23,294 nt of DNA from Chara braunii (lineage: Eukaryota > Streptophyta > Charophyceae > Charales > Characeae): NCBI GenBank assembly GCA_003427395.1, contig BFEA01000079.1, positions 2,937,127 to 2,960,420 of the forward strand, in the 5' to 3' direction. Numbering within the stretch: position 1 is the stretch's first letter; each line of letters begins with the position of its first letter. This document shows, piece after piece, positions 1 through 9,463 of this stretch. The position numbers were made by a program, and so were the translations under genes. The notes under the pieces were generated by a model. It ran no database searches. It saw only the letters and a list, made by a program, of their open reading frames with translations, and had not been told where the DNA came from.

Positions 1-958
1 AGCAGCTTGCTGTTGCTGCCCTGCTGGCCGCTGCTCGCTGCCAGGGGGGGGTGTAAATAGCCAGCACGGCACCACTTCAACACGAGTGTGCCGCACTACA
101 GCACCATGTACACTCTGTGGCGAGTGTGTTAGCAGGGTGCTTACGCACGCACATGGCCCAGCAGCCACTTGGGTTCAAACCCCAGCAACAGCAGTTGCAT
201 CCCGGATTTTGATAATATAAATGCGGGAGCGGGGCGCGGCAGGGCAGCGGGGCAGCATGGGTGCGCGCGCGCGCCTTGGCGCACGCATCGTCATGCGGCT
301 TTCTTTTTCGCCACGTGGAGCGCTCCTGCTGCAACACCTTTTTTCGTTGTTTTCCCGCTTTTTCGCCCGAAAACGCCCCGAAAACAGCCGAAAACCCGAC
401 TGTCGGGTTTTGCCGTATTTCCCTGCTGTGCGGTGTGGTGGGTGGGGGTGGGGACCGTTCCCGCTCCGATACCAATGTAGCGGACCCACCAGGTGTGGTG
501 CTCCGCTAGTGACAGAGATGGAGATGGAGGAAGAAGGAGGGAGCAAGGTGCACAGCGCAGCTCCCCACGCAAGACTCCAACACACGTACTCCAAAATGTG
601 CCAGTGAAGAATGAGACTGAAAACAAACAACTGCTGGGGTATACCCCAGCGGACTGACGAGACTGGACTGGACTGGCTGGTACCGACAGGTACCGGCCTG
701 GCCTGGCCTGGCCTGGACTGCCCCCAAATAGAACACAGACCTGTGAGAACAGGCCAAGGGGCAGGTCGCACAGGCCACCCAACCAGAGGTCCGCTACAGT
801 GGTGTACTGATCCAGACTAGTGTGTCTCCCTCTGTTATCAGTCCAACCAGCACAAAACGGATCAAGCTTCAGGGACGTGATTGGCTTGAGTCGCGAGTGA
901 GCCGTCAGCAGTTTCTTCCCAGATTGAAAGGATTTGGTCACTCTGATTTCTGTGGCTG
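1..958. other. Left flank of the LTR element, no recognised gene
   Basis: No convincing gene is visible in this stretch. It holds four copies of the heptamer CGAAAAC at about 10-base spacing (about 363-398), short GACTG and CCTGG tandem runs (about 655-720), and a perfect 18-bp palindrome at 633-650. Several long open frames exist on both strands, but they overlap one another and have no motif I recognise. A - strand frame runs open from the LTR edge leftwards to about position 291. It could be the far part of the LINE interrupted by the LTR element, but I found no sequence feature proving that. Confidence 0.5.
633..650. repeat. Perfect 18-bp palindrome
   Basis: GCTGGGGTATACCCCAGC reads the same on both strands. 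It lies in the unassigned left flank, just before the GACTG/CCTGG tandem tracts. It could form a cruciform or be a dimeric protein site, but nothing nearby assigns a role. Confidence 0.8.
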
Positions 959-1722
959 TGTGACGAACCGATTTTCGCACCGCGCAATTTCCTGCGCGAT
1001 TGCGATGAGGGGTCCTAAGCTGGGAAGGTTGGGCCAATTACGGGAGATTGGGATCGGCGGGAAATTGCATCAGTGCCCTCGTTTCTTCGTCTTTTTCGTT
1101 GCCCCTTTTTCATCGACGGGGTTCGGAACTGGGCGTGTCCCGGGACTGGTGATTGATTGGTCGGATGGCTGGCGCGCCGCTAAGCGCGCGATTAATAAAT
1201 GTCGACGTCATTTCTTTTTGGTTCGGTTTTGGAACTTTTGGGCGGACATCGCGCGGAAATTTGCTTCGTTCTTTTTTAATTTCTTTTTGAAATCTTTTTC
1301 GAATTTTTGTCGAGCCCCGATGGCTCCCGGAATTTCGGACTTTCCTGTACTTTTGCTTTTTCGCATTAGTTAGGAATTTAGAAATTTTGTAATTATGACT
1401 TTCTTTTGTTGCGCGACGCCTTTTTGCTTACGCGCTTCTTTATGCGGCTGCAACGAAATTCTGATTAGTCGGCGCCTTTAATCGGGTGTGTAACTGTAAT
1501 TTTGGGTTGACGCCATTGTAACTGTATCTTTCTTCTTGTGCGTCGTCTTTCCTGCCCTTCGTCTCTTTCTTTTTGGTAGCCACGGTCTGCATGATTGGAT
1601 CGATGCGTGGAGAGCGGCTACGTCTCCCACGCCGCGGCCAGGTCATACAGAACACAGGCGCTCCCTCTCTAATCTCCCTTCTACGTTCTTGTAATTCCGT
1701 GTTCTTCGCGCATGCATGCACG

Positions 1723-1730
1723 CTATAAAT
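1723..1730 (+). promoter_or_regulatory. TATA-like box in the 5' LTR
   Basis: CTATAAAT follows an alternating GCATGCATGC stretch and is conserved in the 3' LTR at 12477-12484. It could be the core promoter of the element. No transcription start can be shown from sequence alone. Confidence 0.35.
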
Positions 1731-2070
1731 TCCGGTTGCGCGATTAGTTAGCTCTCTTAACCAGCTGTTGGAAACTCGGGGTTGCGCGATCAGAGAGGAT
1801 CGGCACACGAGCAAAGTAAGAGGTGAGTAGAGCAGGAGTCGGGCGACCCGACGAGCTGCTGCCAAACGCGCGGGGTTGACATGGGCCACGACGGACTGTG
1901 GGTGCGGGCGAACCTGACGGGTGCGGGAGGACTAAGCGGGGTGACGACTTCGTGGGTTGGTGCGTGACGACGGACTGTCCGCATCGGAGAAGGAGAAAGA
2001 GGAAGAGAGAGTTGAGGTTGATGGACGCGGATTTGTTGTTTCTTTCACCTTTTCTCCCTCCTGTATCGTG

Positions 2071-2079
2071 TATATAAAT
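2071..2079 (+). promoter_or_regulatory. Second TATA-like box in the 5' LTR
   Basis: TATATAAAT follows a pyrimidine-rich tract and is conserved in the 3' LTR at 12805-12813. It is an alternative core promoter to the site at 1723. Which one, if either, is used is unknown. Confidence 0.35.
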
Positions 2080-3364
2080 TTTGATTTCGGCTCTGTTTTT
2101 CGGAATCTGGACTTCGGTTTTTGCTCACATCTGTCTTCGTGATTTCCATCTTAGATGCGCTATGTGTGTATGTTGCTGAATGAATGGATGTATGGATGCC
2201 ATGTTCAGTTGCTTGCCTTTCTACCCGATCCTTGTTTTTTGTTTCTCGTATTGATGTATTCATATGAAGGATATGAGTCGTCAATGCTGTTTCCATTTTT
2301 GTTTATCTTTTGATTGAACTGTGGTGGTAATTGCATCTTGCATGCTAAAAAAAGTACGGAGTGATTAGGCAATCAAATGACTGGCCCCGCGAACGCCACG
2401 CGAGGGCACGTGTAAACGCGACCTGATCTGCACATTTACACGTACCCCCTGGCATCGATTCGTCAATTCCAAAGGGATCGTCGATTGCAGAAGTACTATC
2501 TGATTGGATACGGTCAACCGGGGTCCGCGACGGAGCAATCATCATGTGCGAACACGCGTAAGCGCGACTTGATTCGCGCAGCCCGCACGTGCTCGCACGC
2601 AGTGATCGCCATCGGCACAGACCCGCCCTTAGGCATCTCGTAGCTCTGCGATGACATAATGACGCGCTCAGAGAGCTCGGAGTCGTTGTTGTACGACCCG
2701 GACTAATTCACCCCTTGGATAGATGAAATCCTCCGACAGATATATCCCTGCCTAACCGAGAACCGACTGTGTCCTAGGGAGTTTCACTGCGCCACCACTA
2801 GCGACCCCCGGTGCTCTGATTTCCCCACTCAGGAACACACCCATTACTTCACCTACCCCGGATTCGTCGTTATCTCTACCAGCTTCCCTCCCTTCCGTCT
2901 TCTTTTTCCGTACCACCAACTCAGTGTCTCCCGTGGGAGGCCATAGCCCCCTACTGGCCCAGTACACCCTGCGGAAATTGTCGACGACGCGGCGATCAGA
3001 GGACCCCGAAATTCCGGAGGCCTAATCCAAACACGCGACGACCGGCGCCACGTGGCAACTTTCGACGGCCTGACTCATCGGAACCCCACCCACCTCGGAG
3101 GGACCTTCCAGCGAACCGCCGTCCTCGGCACCAATGGCTCGCCCGACCTTGAATGACCCGCGCATACCATTTGCCTTATGACCAAAGGCTATCCGCCCTC
3201 CCCCGCCCAATTGCCCTCGTGCCCCCGAGAAACCCTGCCGCAGGAGATCTCAGTTCTGACCTGGGACTCCATCCCCACTTTCCCAAAAATCCTTGGCAAC
3301 ACCCCTTTTCGCACTTCCAGGTCCACATCCTACTCCGATCAGGAAGTCGCGCTGGGCGTGAGGT

Positions 3365-3378
3365 TGGTATCGGAGCCC
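3365..3378 (+). other. Primer binding site, initiator Met-tRNA type
   Basis: TGGTATCGGAGCCC differs at one base in its first 13 from the common plant retrotransposon primer site TGGTATCAGAGCC, which pairs with the 3' end of initiator methionine tRNA. It lies exactly where 5' LTR homology ends, as minus-strand priming requires. The expected LTR-terminal CA just before it is missing. Confidence 0.75.
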
Positions 3379-3517
3379 GACACGTGGCTGAGTTTTAGGA
3401 TTAACAGCACGATAATTGAGTGACCTGGCTAACCGAGGGCGACCTCGACCTCGGAATGCGCATAGACGCGACCCCATCATCACCCGAAGTAGATCGGCTA
3501 ATCAACGGGCCATCAAC
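3379..3517 (+). other. Leader between primer site and gag
   Basis: This untranslated leader lies between the primer site and the likely gag start at 3518. The gag frame is open upstream to 3416, so an earlier start is possible, but the Asn/Gln-rich N-terminus beginning MNANPQNPNP at 3518 looks like the natural start. Confidence 0.5.
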
Positions 3518-4559
3518 ATGAACGCTAATCCACAGAATCCGAATCCACAGCAGCAGAATGCCAATCAACAGCAAAATCCTAATCAACCGGCCCCACGGGC
3601 ACGGGCTCCAACGACGCCACCTGACCTTTATCTGTTCGACCCTGCACATCATCTCGCAGGAGCTTGGTTGGCCACGCTCCGAGCACAGCAGTATGACGAT
3701 AACGAGCTCAGGTAAACATTCCCGCTCGATTAGGAGGAGACGCTCATCACTGGTTTAGTACCTATGTATGGGTGAATCTTCCAACCTTCGAACAAGATTT
3801 TCTAAATCGATTTGATTATGTCCACCCAGAGCAAGCACTCTACATGATTAAAGACCGGGTGCAAAAACCTCTCGAGTCTATCACGGAGTATCGAAACCGG
3901 TTCTACTGAATGTTTGTGAAGACTGAGCGAGGAGAGCAAGTCGGGAGAGATTTGTTTATTGATGGGCTTCGCAGTCGAACGATAAGTTTTCCCCCATCAA
4001 TCACACACTGCAACAGATCATGGCCACGGTAGAGGAGATGGAACGAAAGTTCGCGGCAAACTTCCTGGAAGGAGAAGATTATCCTCAGGAAGGGGATTCG
4101 TCTGAACTCGCAAGGGCAAGAGCTGAGTTGGCTGCATTACAGAACAAGTTTGAAAACATGGGGTTTGTGTCAGGACCTGTCACCTACATGGAACAGATAG
4201 CCCCTAAACGATCGGCCCCGAGTGTCCCTGTTCCTGCGGTGCCGGAACCTGTAATGACGGCATCCCTGCCACCGATTGAGAACCCTGGACGGAAAAATGA
4301 GTCCACTGCCATTTTTGAACTAACCAAGACGTTAATTAGTCTGATCCAAGAAAGCAAAAAGGAACAACGGGAGCATAACGCTCGATTGGAAGCCATGATG
4401 AGGAACATGCGGCCCATCGCAGTACGTGCCGCTCCAATCCAACAAGGATTGGGCCCGGCGTCTGCTCTCGGGGGAGCCGCGAACAATCTGAATGTATGTT
4501 ATGCATGCAATCAGCCTGGGCATCTAGCCCGTGACTGCCCCCACCAGCCCCCGCAATAA
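3518..4559 (+). pseudogene. gag: Ty3/gypsy gag (capsid-nucleocapsid), frameshifted
   Basis: Gag would form the virus-like particle that packages element RNA. Three reading frames must be combined. The first (3518-3717) gives an Asn/Gln/Pro-rich N-terminus and the start of the capsid. The second, after a shift near 3712, gives a Retrotrans_gag-like stretch (WFSTYVWVNLPTF, then a FLNRF and EYRNRF pattern) with a TGA at 3907. The third, after a shift at the C-run near 3988-3996, gives a coiled-coil-like segment and ends with a CCHC zinc knuckle, CYACNQPGHLARDC (CX2CX4HX4C), at about 4497-4540. A TAA at 4557-4559 closes the frame and the same frame reopens directly into pol. That stop could be a natural gag-pol boundary or another mutation. 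Capsid assignment rests on pattern only; the knuckle is certain. Confidence 0.85.
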
Positions 4560-4577
4560 CGGGTCGGGGTCGCACCA

Positions 4578-5627
4578 ATGACAGTGGCGCCCATCGCTAA
4601 CGAACCCGGGCGGGTAGGAGCCCTGATGGAAGAAATGGAAGGAGTAGGAAGTGCGCTAGCAACCACGGAGGAGGTTGCTGAGCTCATCCCATTAGATCAG
4701 TATGTATCGCTTGGTTATCCTGGGCTCGGAATGATCGGAACGATCAGGCCGACGCCGGAACAGAGAGAAGTGGCGGAATGGCGACCTTCTCCGGGAGAAA
4801 TGGAGTCGGGAGGACCTACCTTCGTCACTGGGGAAATTGATGTACTCAACATCATCCGTGCCTTGGACCATCGGATTCCACTTCCGATCGGCCACTTGCT
4901 CTCGATCTCTAAACAAGCTAATGAGCGACTGCTACAACACTGTAAGGCGAATCGGAAACGATTCGCCCTCGCCCGAACAACGAATGTAAAGGCTAAGAGC
5001 CCTACGCCAGATGAAAATACGGCTGGCACGTCGGATCCGATACGAGTAGGATTAATAAAGAAAGACGATCATTTCCTACGGATTAAACCCATCCCCTGGA
5101 AATCTGCGGAATGCGACATCGAAATATGGAAAATTTCGTACAATGCAATCATTGATTCGAAAGCTGTTGTTTTGGCTATCTCACTGCGAGTAGTAGAGAG
5201 GGCAGGTAGGAAAAACGATCTGATCATGCTTACAGAGAAGGACCAGCTCGTTTCGGCAGACGAATAAAAGATTAAAACAGTGGGACGGATGACCAGCGTC
5301 GCTTTCCGATTGGGAAAAGTGCATGCACTGGGAGATGTCGTGGTATTAGATGTAAACACCTACGATGTTTTTTTTGGTCTTCCCGCTCTTGTGGCATTAC
5401 GAGCGAATTTGGATTTCGAGCGACGGTCAATCATCCTCCGAAATACGGGAGGAAAACCCTATGTTGTACCTATGAGACTGACTCTTCGAACTACCATCAA
5501 CGTAGTCCCGCGAGTTTCGTCGATGATAGTAGAGATTCTTTGTATGATCACCTGGGAAGACTCCGCAGACGATGAGCCATCATCGAGGGATGCGGATAGC
5601 AGTGACGAAATGATCCAGAAATTCTGA
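4578..5627 (+). pseudogene. Pol N-terminus with retropepsin-like protease, broken
   Basis: This is in the same frame as the end of gag. The first 170 residues are an unrecognised linker. The protease follows from about 5090. The active-site region reads AIIDSKAVVLAIS, where the family has Asp-Ser/Thr-Gly: Asp and Ser are kept but Gly is Lys. After an in-frame TAA at 5265-5267 the domain continues with DVVVLDVNTYDVFFGLPAL, matching the C-terminal half of retropepsins, which ends in a hydrophobic Gly-Leu-Pro motif. The protease would process Gag-Pol. The changed Gly and the stop both argue for loss of function. The frame ends at 5625-5627 because of an apparent one-base deletion near 5618. Confidence 0.75.
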
Positions 5628-6184
5628 AGCTAGCACGACAGCATATTTATTATCCGCCGCCCATAACGATTGCAAGAACGATGCATTTAACTAGTCGGAA
5701 CATCCAAAGGACCAAGGCGATGATTTTGGGTGAACCCCTCGTACAGATTTCGAGGATAGTTGATTCTTTGGAACCCCCTCAAACCCTGTACAAAGGAACT
5801 TCCCCTCTCCTCGACCGATACAACGACAAAAAGCACTACTGCGATATCACAGATCTACCGAAGTCCTTATTGACACCTGTAAAAGAAGTACGACTGCTAT
5901 GCCTGGGGGCGGAAGCCAGTTCTTTGGAACCCCTTGGGCGTCTCGAGGCTGAATCAGACGAGCTCGGAGTAAAGATCGCAACTAAAATCGTACCATGGCA
6001 AGATATCTGCGATGGGATCACCCCGGAAGGGCACGTGGCCATCCGGGAGGAAGACGCCCAGATGATGGCCACGGTGTTCTCCTGATGATCGGACCATTCG
6101 TTCATCTCTGCGCCATCGCCCGATGTGGCGAAACAAGTACACACGAAGCAGATCGACGTAAGGATCTGGGACCAGCTTTTTTAG
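5622..6184 (+). pseudogene. Pol linker between protease and RT, unrecognised
   Basis: After the shift near 5618 a second frame is open, interrupted by TGA TGA at 6083-6088 and TAG at 6182-6184. The predicted peptide runs on smoothly across the stops (for example DVAKQVHTKQIDVRIWDQL before the TAG). That indicates one continuous ancestral polyprotein with point nonsense mutations, not separate genes. I do not recognise a domain here. It sits where Ty3/gypsy elements carry a poorly conserved protease-RT connector. Confidence 0.6.
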
Positions 6185-7743
6185 TTACACGTGCCACAGT
6201 ACGTACCTGATGAGATTCATCAGTTGATTACGGACATTCGGACGGAGTATCACGGAGCGATTAGCGTAACAGACAGTGACATCGGCTTGTCGTTGGTTAT
6301 TCAACACGAAATTCAAACGGGAAATCATTCCCCCATCCACTGCAAACCCTACCGATAATCCCTGATAGAACAGAAAAAGGCTCTTGAACGGATTCGGGAA
6401 TTCGAAGCAAGCGGGTGGATCGAACCCGCCACTGGACCATGGTAATTTCCAGTAGTGCTAGTACCGAAGAAAAACGGATCAATCCGCATATGCATCGATT
6501 ATCGTAAACTGAATGAAATCACGATTAAAGATGTGTATCCCCTCCCCCGGATTGATGATTTGCTGGATACGATTGGATGTGCTAATTATTTAGTAAGTTT
6601 GATATTCGACATGACTTTCATCACATTCTGCTTAAGGAGGAAGATCGGCCAAGGACGGCCTTCGTGTTGTTTGAGGGCACGTGGCAGTGGGTTCGGTGTC
6701 CGATGGGGATTTGCAACGCGCCTGCCACGTTTCAACGAGCGATGAACATGACATTCCAGAATTTTGTCAACAAGACACGACTAACTCATGGAATCATCAA
6801 CTTCTGCGTAATCGTATACATGAACGATATCCTTGCCTACTCGGAGACTTATCACGGACATGCACAACACATCGAGTGGACATTGGGAGCGCTGAGAGAC
6901 GCTGGATTCAAGATCGCACTAGAGAAGAGCGAATTTTTCCTCTTGGAAATTTCGTTCTTGGGCTACGTAGTGACACGTGGAGGATTGCGACCGGACTCGA
7001 GAAAGGTCGCGGCGGTGAGAGAAGCTCCAGTTCTCACGTCGCTGATGTAGGTTCGAGCCTTCTTAGGGTTGGCATTGTATTATCGTCGTTTCATCAAGGG
7101 CTTTGCCGTGATTGCACGACCACTAACGAACCTGTTACGAAAGGACCAGCCTCTCAGTTGGGATGCGGAGTGTGAGCAGGCCTTCGCGACCCTAAAAAAT
7201 GCTCTGGCGATGACACCTATTTTGATCCAACCGGACCCCTCAAAACAGTTCATTCTTATTATGGACTGGCAATCGGAAGCTATTTCCGTTATTTTAGCGC
7301 AGAAGGGGAACGATGGTCGTGAACATGTCATCGAGTATGCGTCGCGAACTGTGCCAGACGAACGGAGGAATGACTCAGCACCCCAAGGCGAATGCTATGC
7401 AGTAGTCTGGGGAATCCAACACTTCCATCCGTATCTCTATGGGCAGAAGTTCCGCCTCGTGACGGATCATGAGCCTTTGCTGACCTTGAAAAAACTCACT
7501 AATTACACGGGCATGATTAGACGTTGGGCGGTACGACTACAAGAGTACGACTTCGACATCATCCACCAGAAGACGGAAAGACACGGCAACGCGGACGGAC
7601 TGACACGTCTGCATCGGCCCGGTAAAGTACCTAAGAGCAAGGAAATCATTCCGTGGAAGGAGTCGGAACCGGCAAACGGGCCTAAGTACGGACAAGTGGC
7701 AGTTCTTCCACGTGGCAAGAAGCAGACTGGTGACAATGGGTGA
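6185..7743 (+). pseudogene. Ty3/gypsy reverse transcriptase and RNase H, broken
   Basis: The pre-RT segment ends with an HEIQTGNHSPI pattern typical of the family. The fingers show [20 protein letters not shown] from 6455. Stops lie at 6356 (TAA) and 6443 (TAA). A one-base loss near 6590 shifts the frame just before motif A, whose Asp is kept (FDIR, codon 6601-6603). The [20 protein letters not shown] region follows. Motif C, normally Y-x-D-D, reads YMND: the first catalytic Asp is Asn (codon 6823-6825). A TAG at 7048 interrupts the connection to the thumb (VRAFLGLALYYRRFIKGF). RNase H (about 7200-7600) keeps its acidic residues in MDWQ, GECYAVV, VTDHEP and NADGLTR. RT copies element RNA into DNA and RNase H removes the template. 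This copy is inactive by any reading. Confidence 0.92.
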
Positions 7744-7744
7744 T

Positions 7745-8218
7745 GGAGGTAACCTCACTACCCCTCTTTCTCCTATCTCCTCTTCATCCCTTCTCTCCCT
7801 GCCTGATAAATTTTGCTATTTTTGCGAAGCAATTTCTCGCGTATATTCGGTCTCCATGCGTCCTAACGGGGAAGGCTACGTGGACTGGGTAGATTGTCGA
7901 TAGTGTGTCGCACGAGCCCATGGCTCGTGCATCCAATACCGAAACGACAGTAAATCGTGGCTATGCCCCCTGTGTCGGGTTGACAAGATCCCGACCGAGG
8001 CTCGCTTTTTGGATGCCACGTCGGAAGGGTTGGAAAGAACCCGGAAGTTTAGAAGGGCCGAAGTATGGACCGACATCGCTTTGATTGCCACCCTAGTGGG
8101 TAACCCCCTCCAGGATTTCACCAAGGAAGATCAGAGGAGGGCTAATGAAAGGGCTCGGGATTACCGATGGATAGAGGGTAGGCTAGAAAAACGAAAAACG
8201 GACGGCAGTGGGATTTAG
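7745..8218 (+). pseudogene. PHD-type zinc finger segment of pol, between RNase H and integrase
   Basis: A frame shift near 7740 leads from RNase H into this frame, which is shared with integrase. After a Ser-rich linker, Cys/His ligands appear in Cys4-His-Cys3 order: CYFC at 7814-7825, then WVDCR-stop-C, then four residues, His, two residues, Cys, then WLCPLC at 7958-7975. The Trp two residues before the seventh Cys and the WVxC..C....H..C core are hallmarks of PHD fingers, which read histone H3 tails. The first loop (23 residues) is slightly long and the last (11) slightly short for the family. A TAG at 7901-7903 sits between the third and fourth Cys. The rest leads into the integrase N-terminus (YRWIEGRLEKRKTDG) and hits a TAG at 8216-8218. 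RING or another treble-clef finger is the main alternative. Confidence 0.7.
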
Positions 8219-9463
8219 ATGGTTGTACCGCATCCGTTCATGAGGTATGATTGGGTGAAGACAACCCACGAGGAAACGGCGGTCCATCTTTCCGTACGAA
8301 TTACGGAGTCGGGCATCGACAAAAACGAATGGTATTGGTCCAATATTCAAGACGATGTGAAATTCATCGTCGCAAACTGTCAAGTCTGCGCTGCTGACAA
8401 GGCGCCGATCCAACCACCAAGATAGATAGTACCAACGGTAGTTGAGCGGCCGTTCCAAAGGGTGAGTATGGATACGACCGATATCGTGGTACCCCCTGGT
8501 CTTAATAGCTGTGAGTATTCAGTCCTGCTGGTATTTGTCGACCATTTTTCGAAATGGATCGAGGCCTATCCATGTCGCACGCGGCAAGCCGCCGAAATCG
8601 CGCAGTATGTTAACCGTTTTCTCGGGATGCACCAGGATACGGAAGAAATCCTGACCGATAACGGGGCAGAATTCAGAGGGGAAGTATTGAGGAACCTGGT
8701 CATACACGGTGTCGCTGTGCGGAATACCGCGCCCCATATGTCACTATCCAATGGCCTAGTAGAAAACGCAAATAGAGTGATAAAGACAGCGCTGCGACGA
8801 AACATCGCGGCACGGGATCCGAGGCCCTGGCCCGATATCGTCGACCACATCCTAGTGGTCCATCGTGGAACGCCTCATGAATCGACGGGCCTGAGCCCCT
8901 TCCAATTAAGGACCAATAGCATCGCTTGCGTTTCGATACCAAGCCTCCCTGATGAATCAATGCTCAACCGCCGGCCCACAAGGGCCACGGCACGGGACAA
9001 GGCCAAGCGGCACTTGGAGTTAATGGAACGGTCCCTCCCCAGGCTAGCCCGAAAGCGCCAGAAAATGACCGAGTTGGCCCATGGCCGACAGGTCCGAAGC
9101 TACGAGGCCCGGAACGGGAACGCAGGACCACGGCCCCAGTACAAATTGGGGGACATCGTGCAGGTGAAGAAATGTGCTCGCCAGGGTAAACTAGCGTCAC
9201 GATTATTCGGGCGATTCCGCGTGATTGAGCTCGGACCGAACGGCGTAAACACCGTGCGTCTTGCGCCTGAGGTCTCCGACAGCCGATCGGCTTGCCCGAT
9301 CATCCACCACGTGTCCTACCTTCGTCCCCTTCCTCCTTCCCCATCTTCTCCTTCATCTGATTCCTCCTCCGCTGCGGAAGAGGACGACGACTGTTTATCG
9401 CCTGTCTCTCCGTCTCCTTCTTGTTCTCCTTCTGTTCCTCCTTCCCCATCGCCATCGCCATGA
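8219..9463 (+). pseudogene. Ty3/gypsy integrase, two fragments in one frame
   Basis: Integrase joins element DNA to the chromosome. The HHCC zinc domain is present (HEETAVH, 30 residues, CQVC; about 8258-8395). A TAG at 8423-8425 precedes the catalytic core, which runs from SMDTTD at 8462 through FVDHFSKWIEAYP and LTDNGAEF to NGLVENANRVIK, giving Asp, Asp and Glu. I count 34 residues between the second Asp and the Glu, where the family usually has 35. The C-terminal domain (YKLGDIVQVKK, FGRFRVIELGPNGVNTVRL, HHVSYLRPL; about 9139-9330) is SH3-like. After it comes a Ser/Pro-rich tail with an acidic patch and no chromodomain. Its stop TGA (9461-9463) overlaps the ATG of the next ORF. Confidence 0.93.

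Larger units (their letters stand above)
959..3364 (+). repeat. 5' long terminal repeat
   Basis: This is a near-identical direct copy of 11711 to about 14130. It starts TGTGACGAACCG at 959. Identity with the 3' LTR stops after GTGAGGTTGG, where this copy runs straight into the primer site, while the 3' LTR continues GCGTCACA. The terminal inverted repeat partner is therefore missing here. Differences from the 3' LTR include an extra stretch of about 20 bases after the first TATA-like box (about 1733-1755) and absence of a short insert found near 12828-12844. At about 2.4 kb it is long for a plant LTR. It contains two TATA-like sites. The open frames inside it are not shown to be coding. Confidence 0.93.

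Noticed and set aside
77-771. Long overlapping ORFs on both strands in the left flank
   Set aside because: They overlap in several frames in GC-rich sequence, share no motif, and have Pro/Arg/Ala bias typical of chance open frames.
1440-1889. 149-residue - strand ORF in the 5' LTR
   Set aside because: In the 3' LTR the corresponding frame is shorter and interrupted, and there is no domain. It is likely chance within the LTR.
7048-8425. Reassignment of TAG to Gln (alternative genetic code)
   Set aside because: TGA and TAA stops and frame shifts occur in the same ORFs, catalytic residues are mutated, and TAG is the expected product of CHG deamination. Decay explains it.
9313-9463. Chromodomain at the integrase C-terminus
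   Set aside because: The tail after the SH3-like domain is Ser/Pro/acid low complexity, with no aromatic cage or chromo-like pattern.
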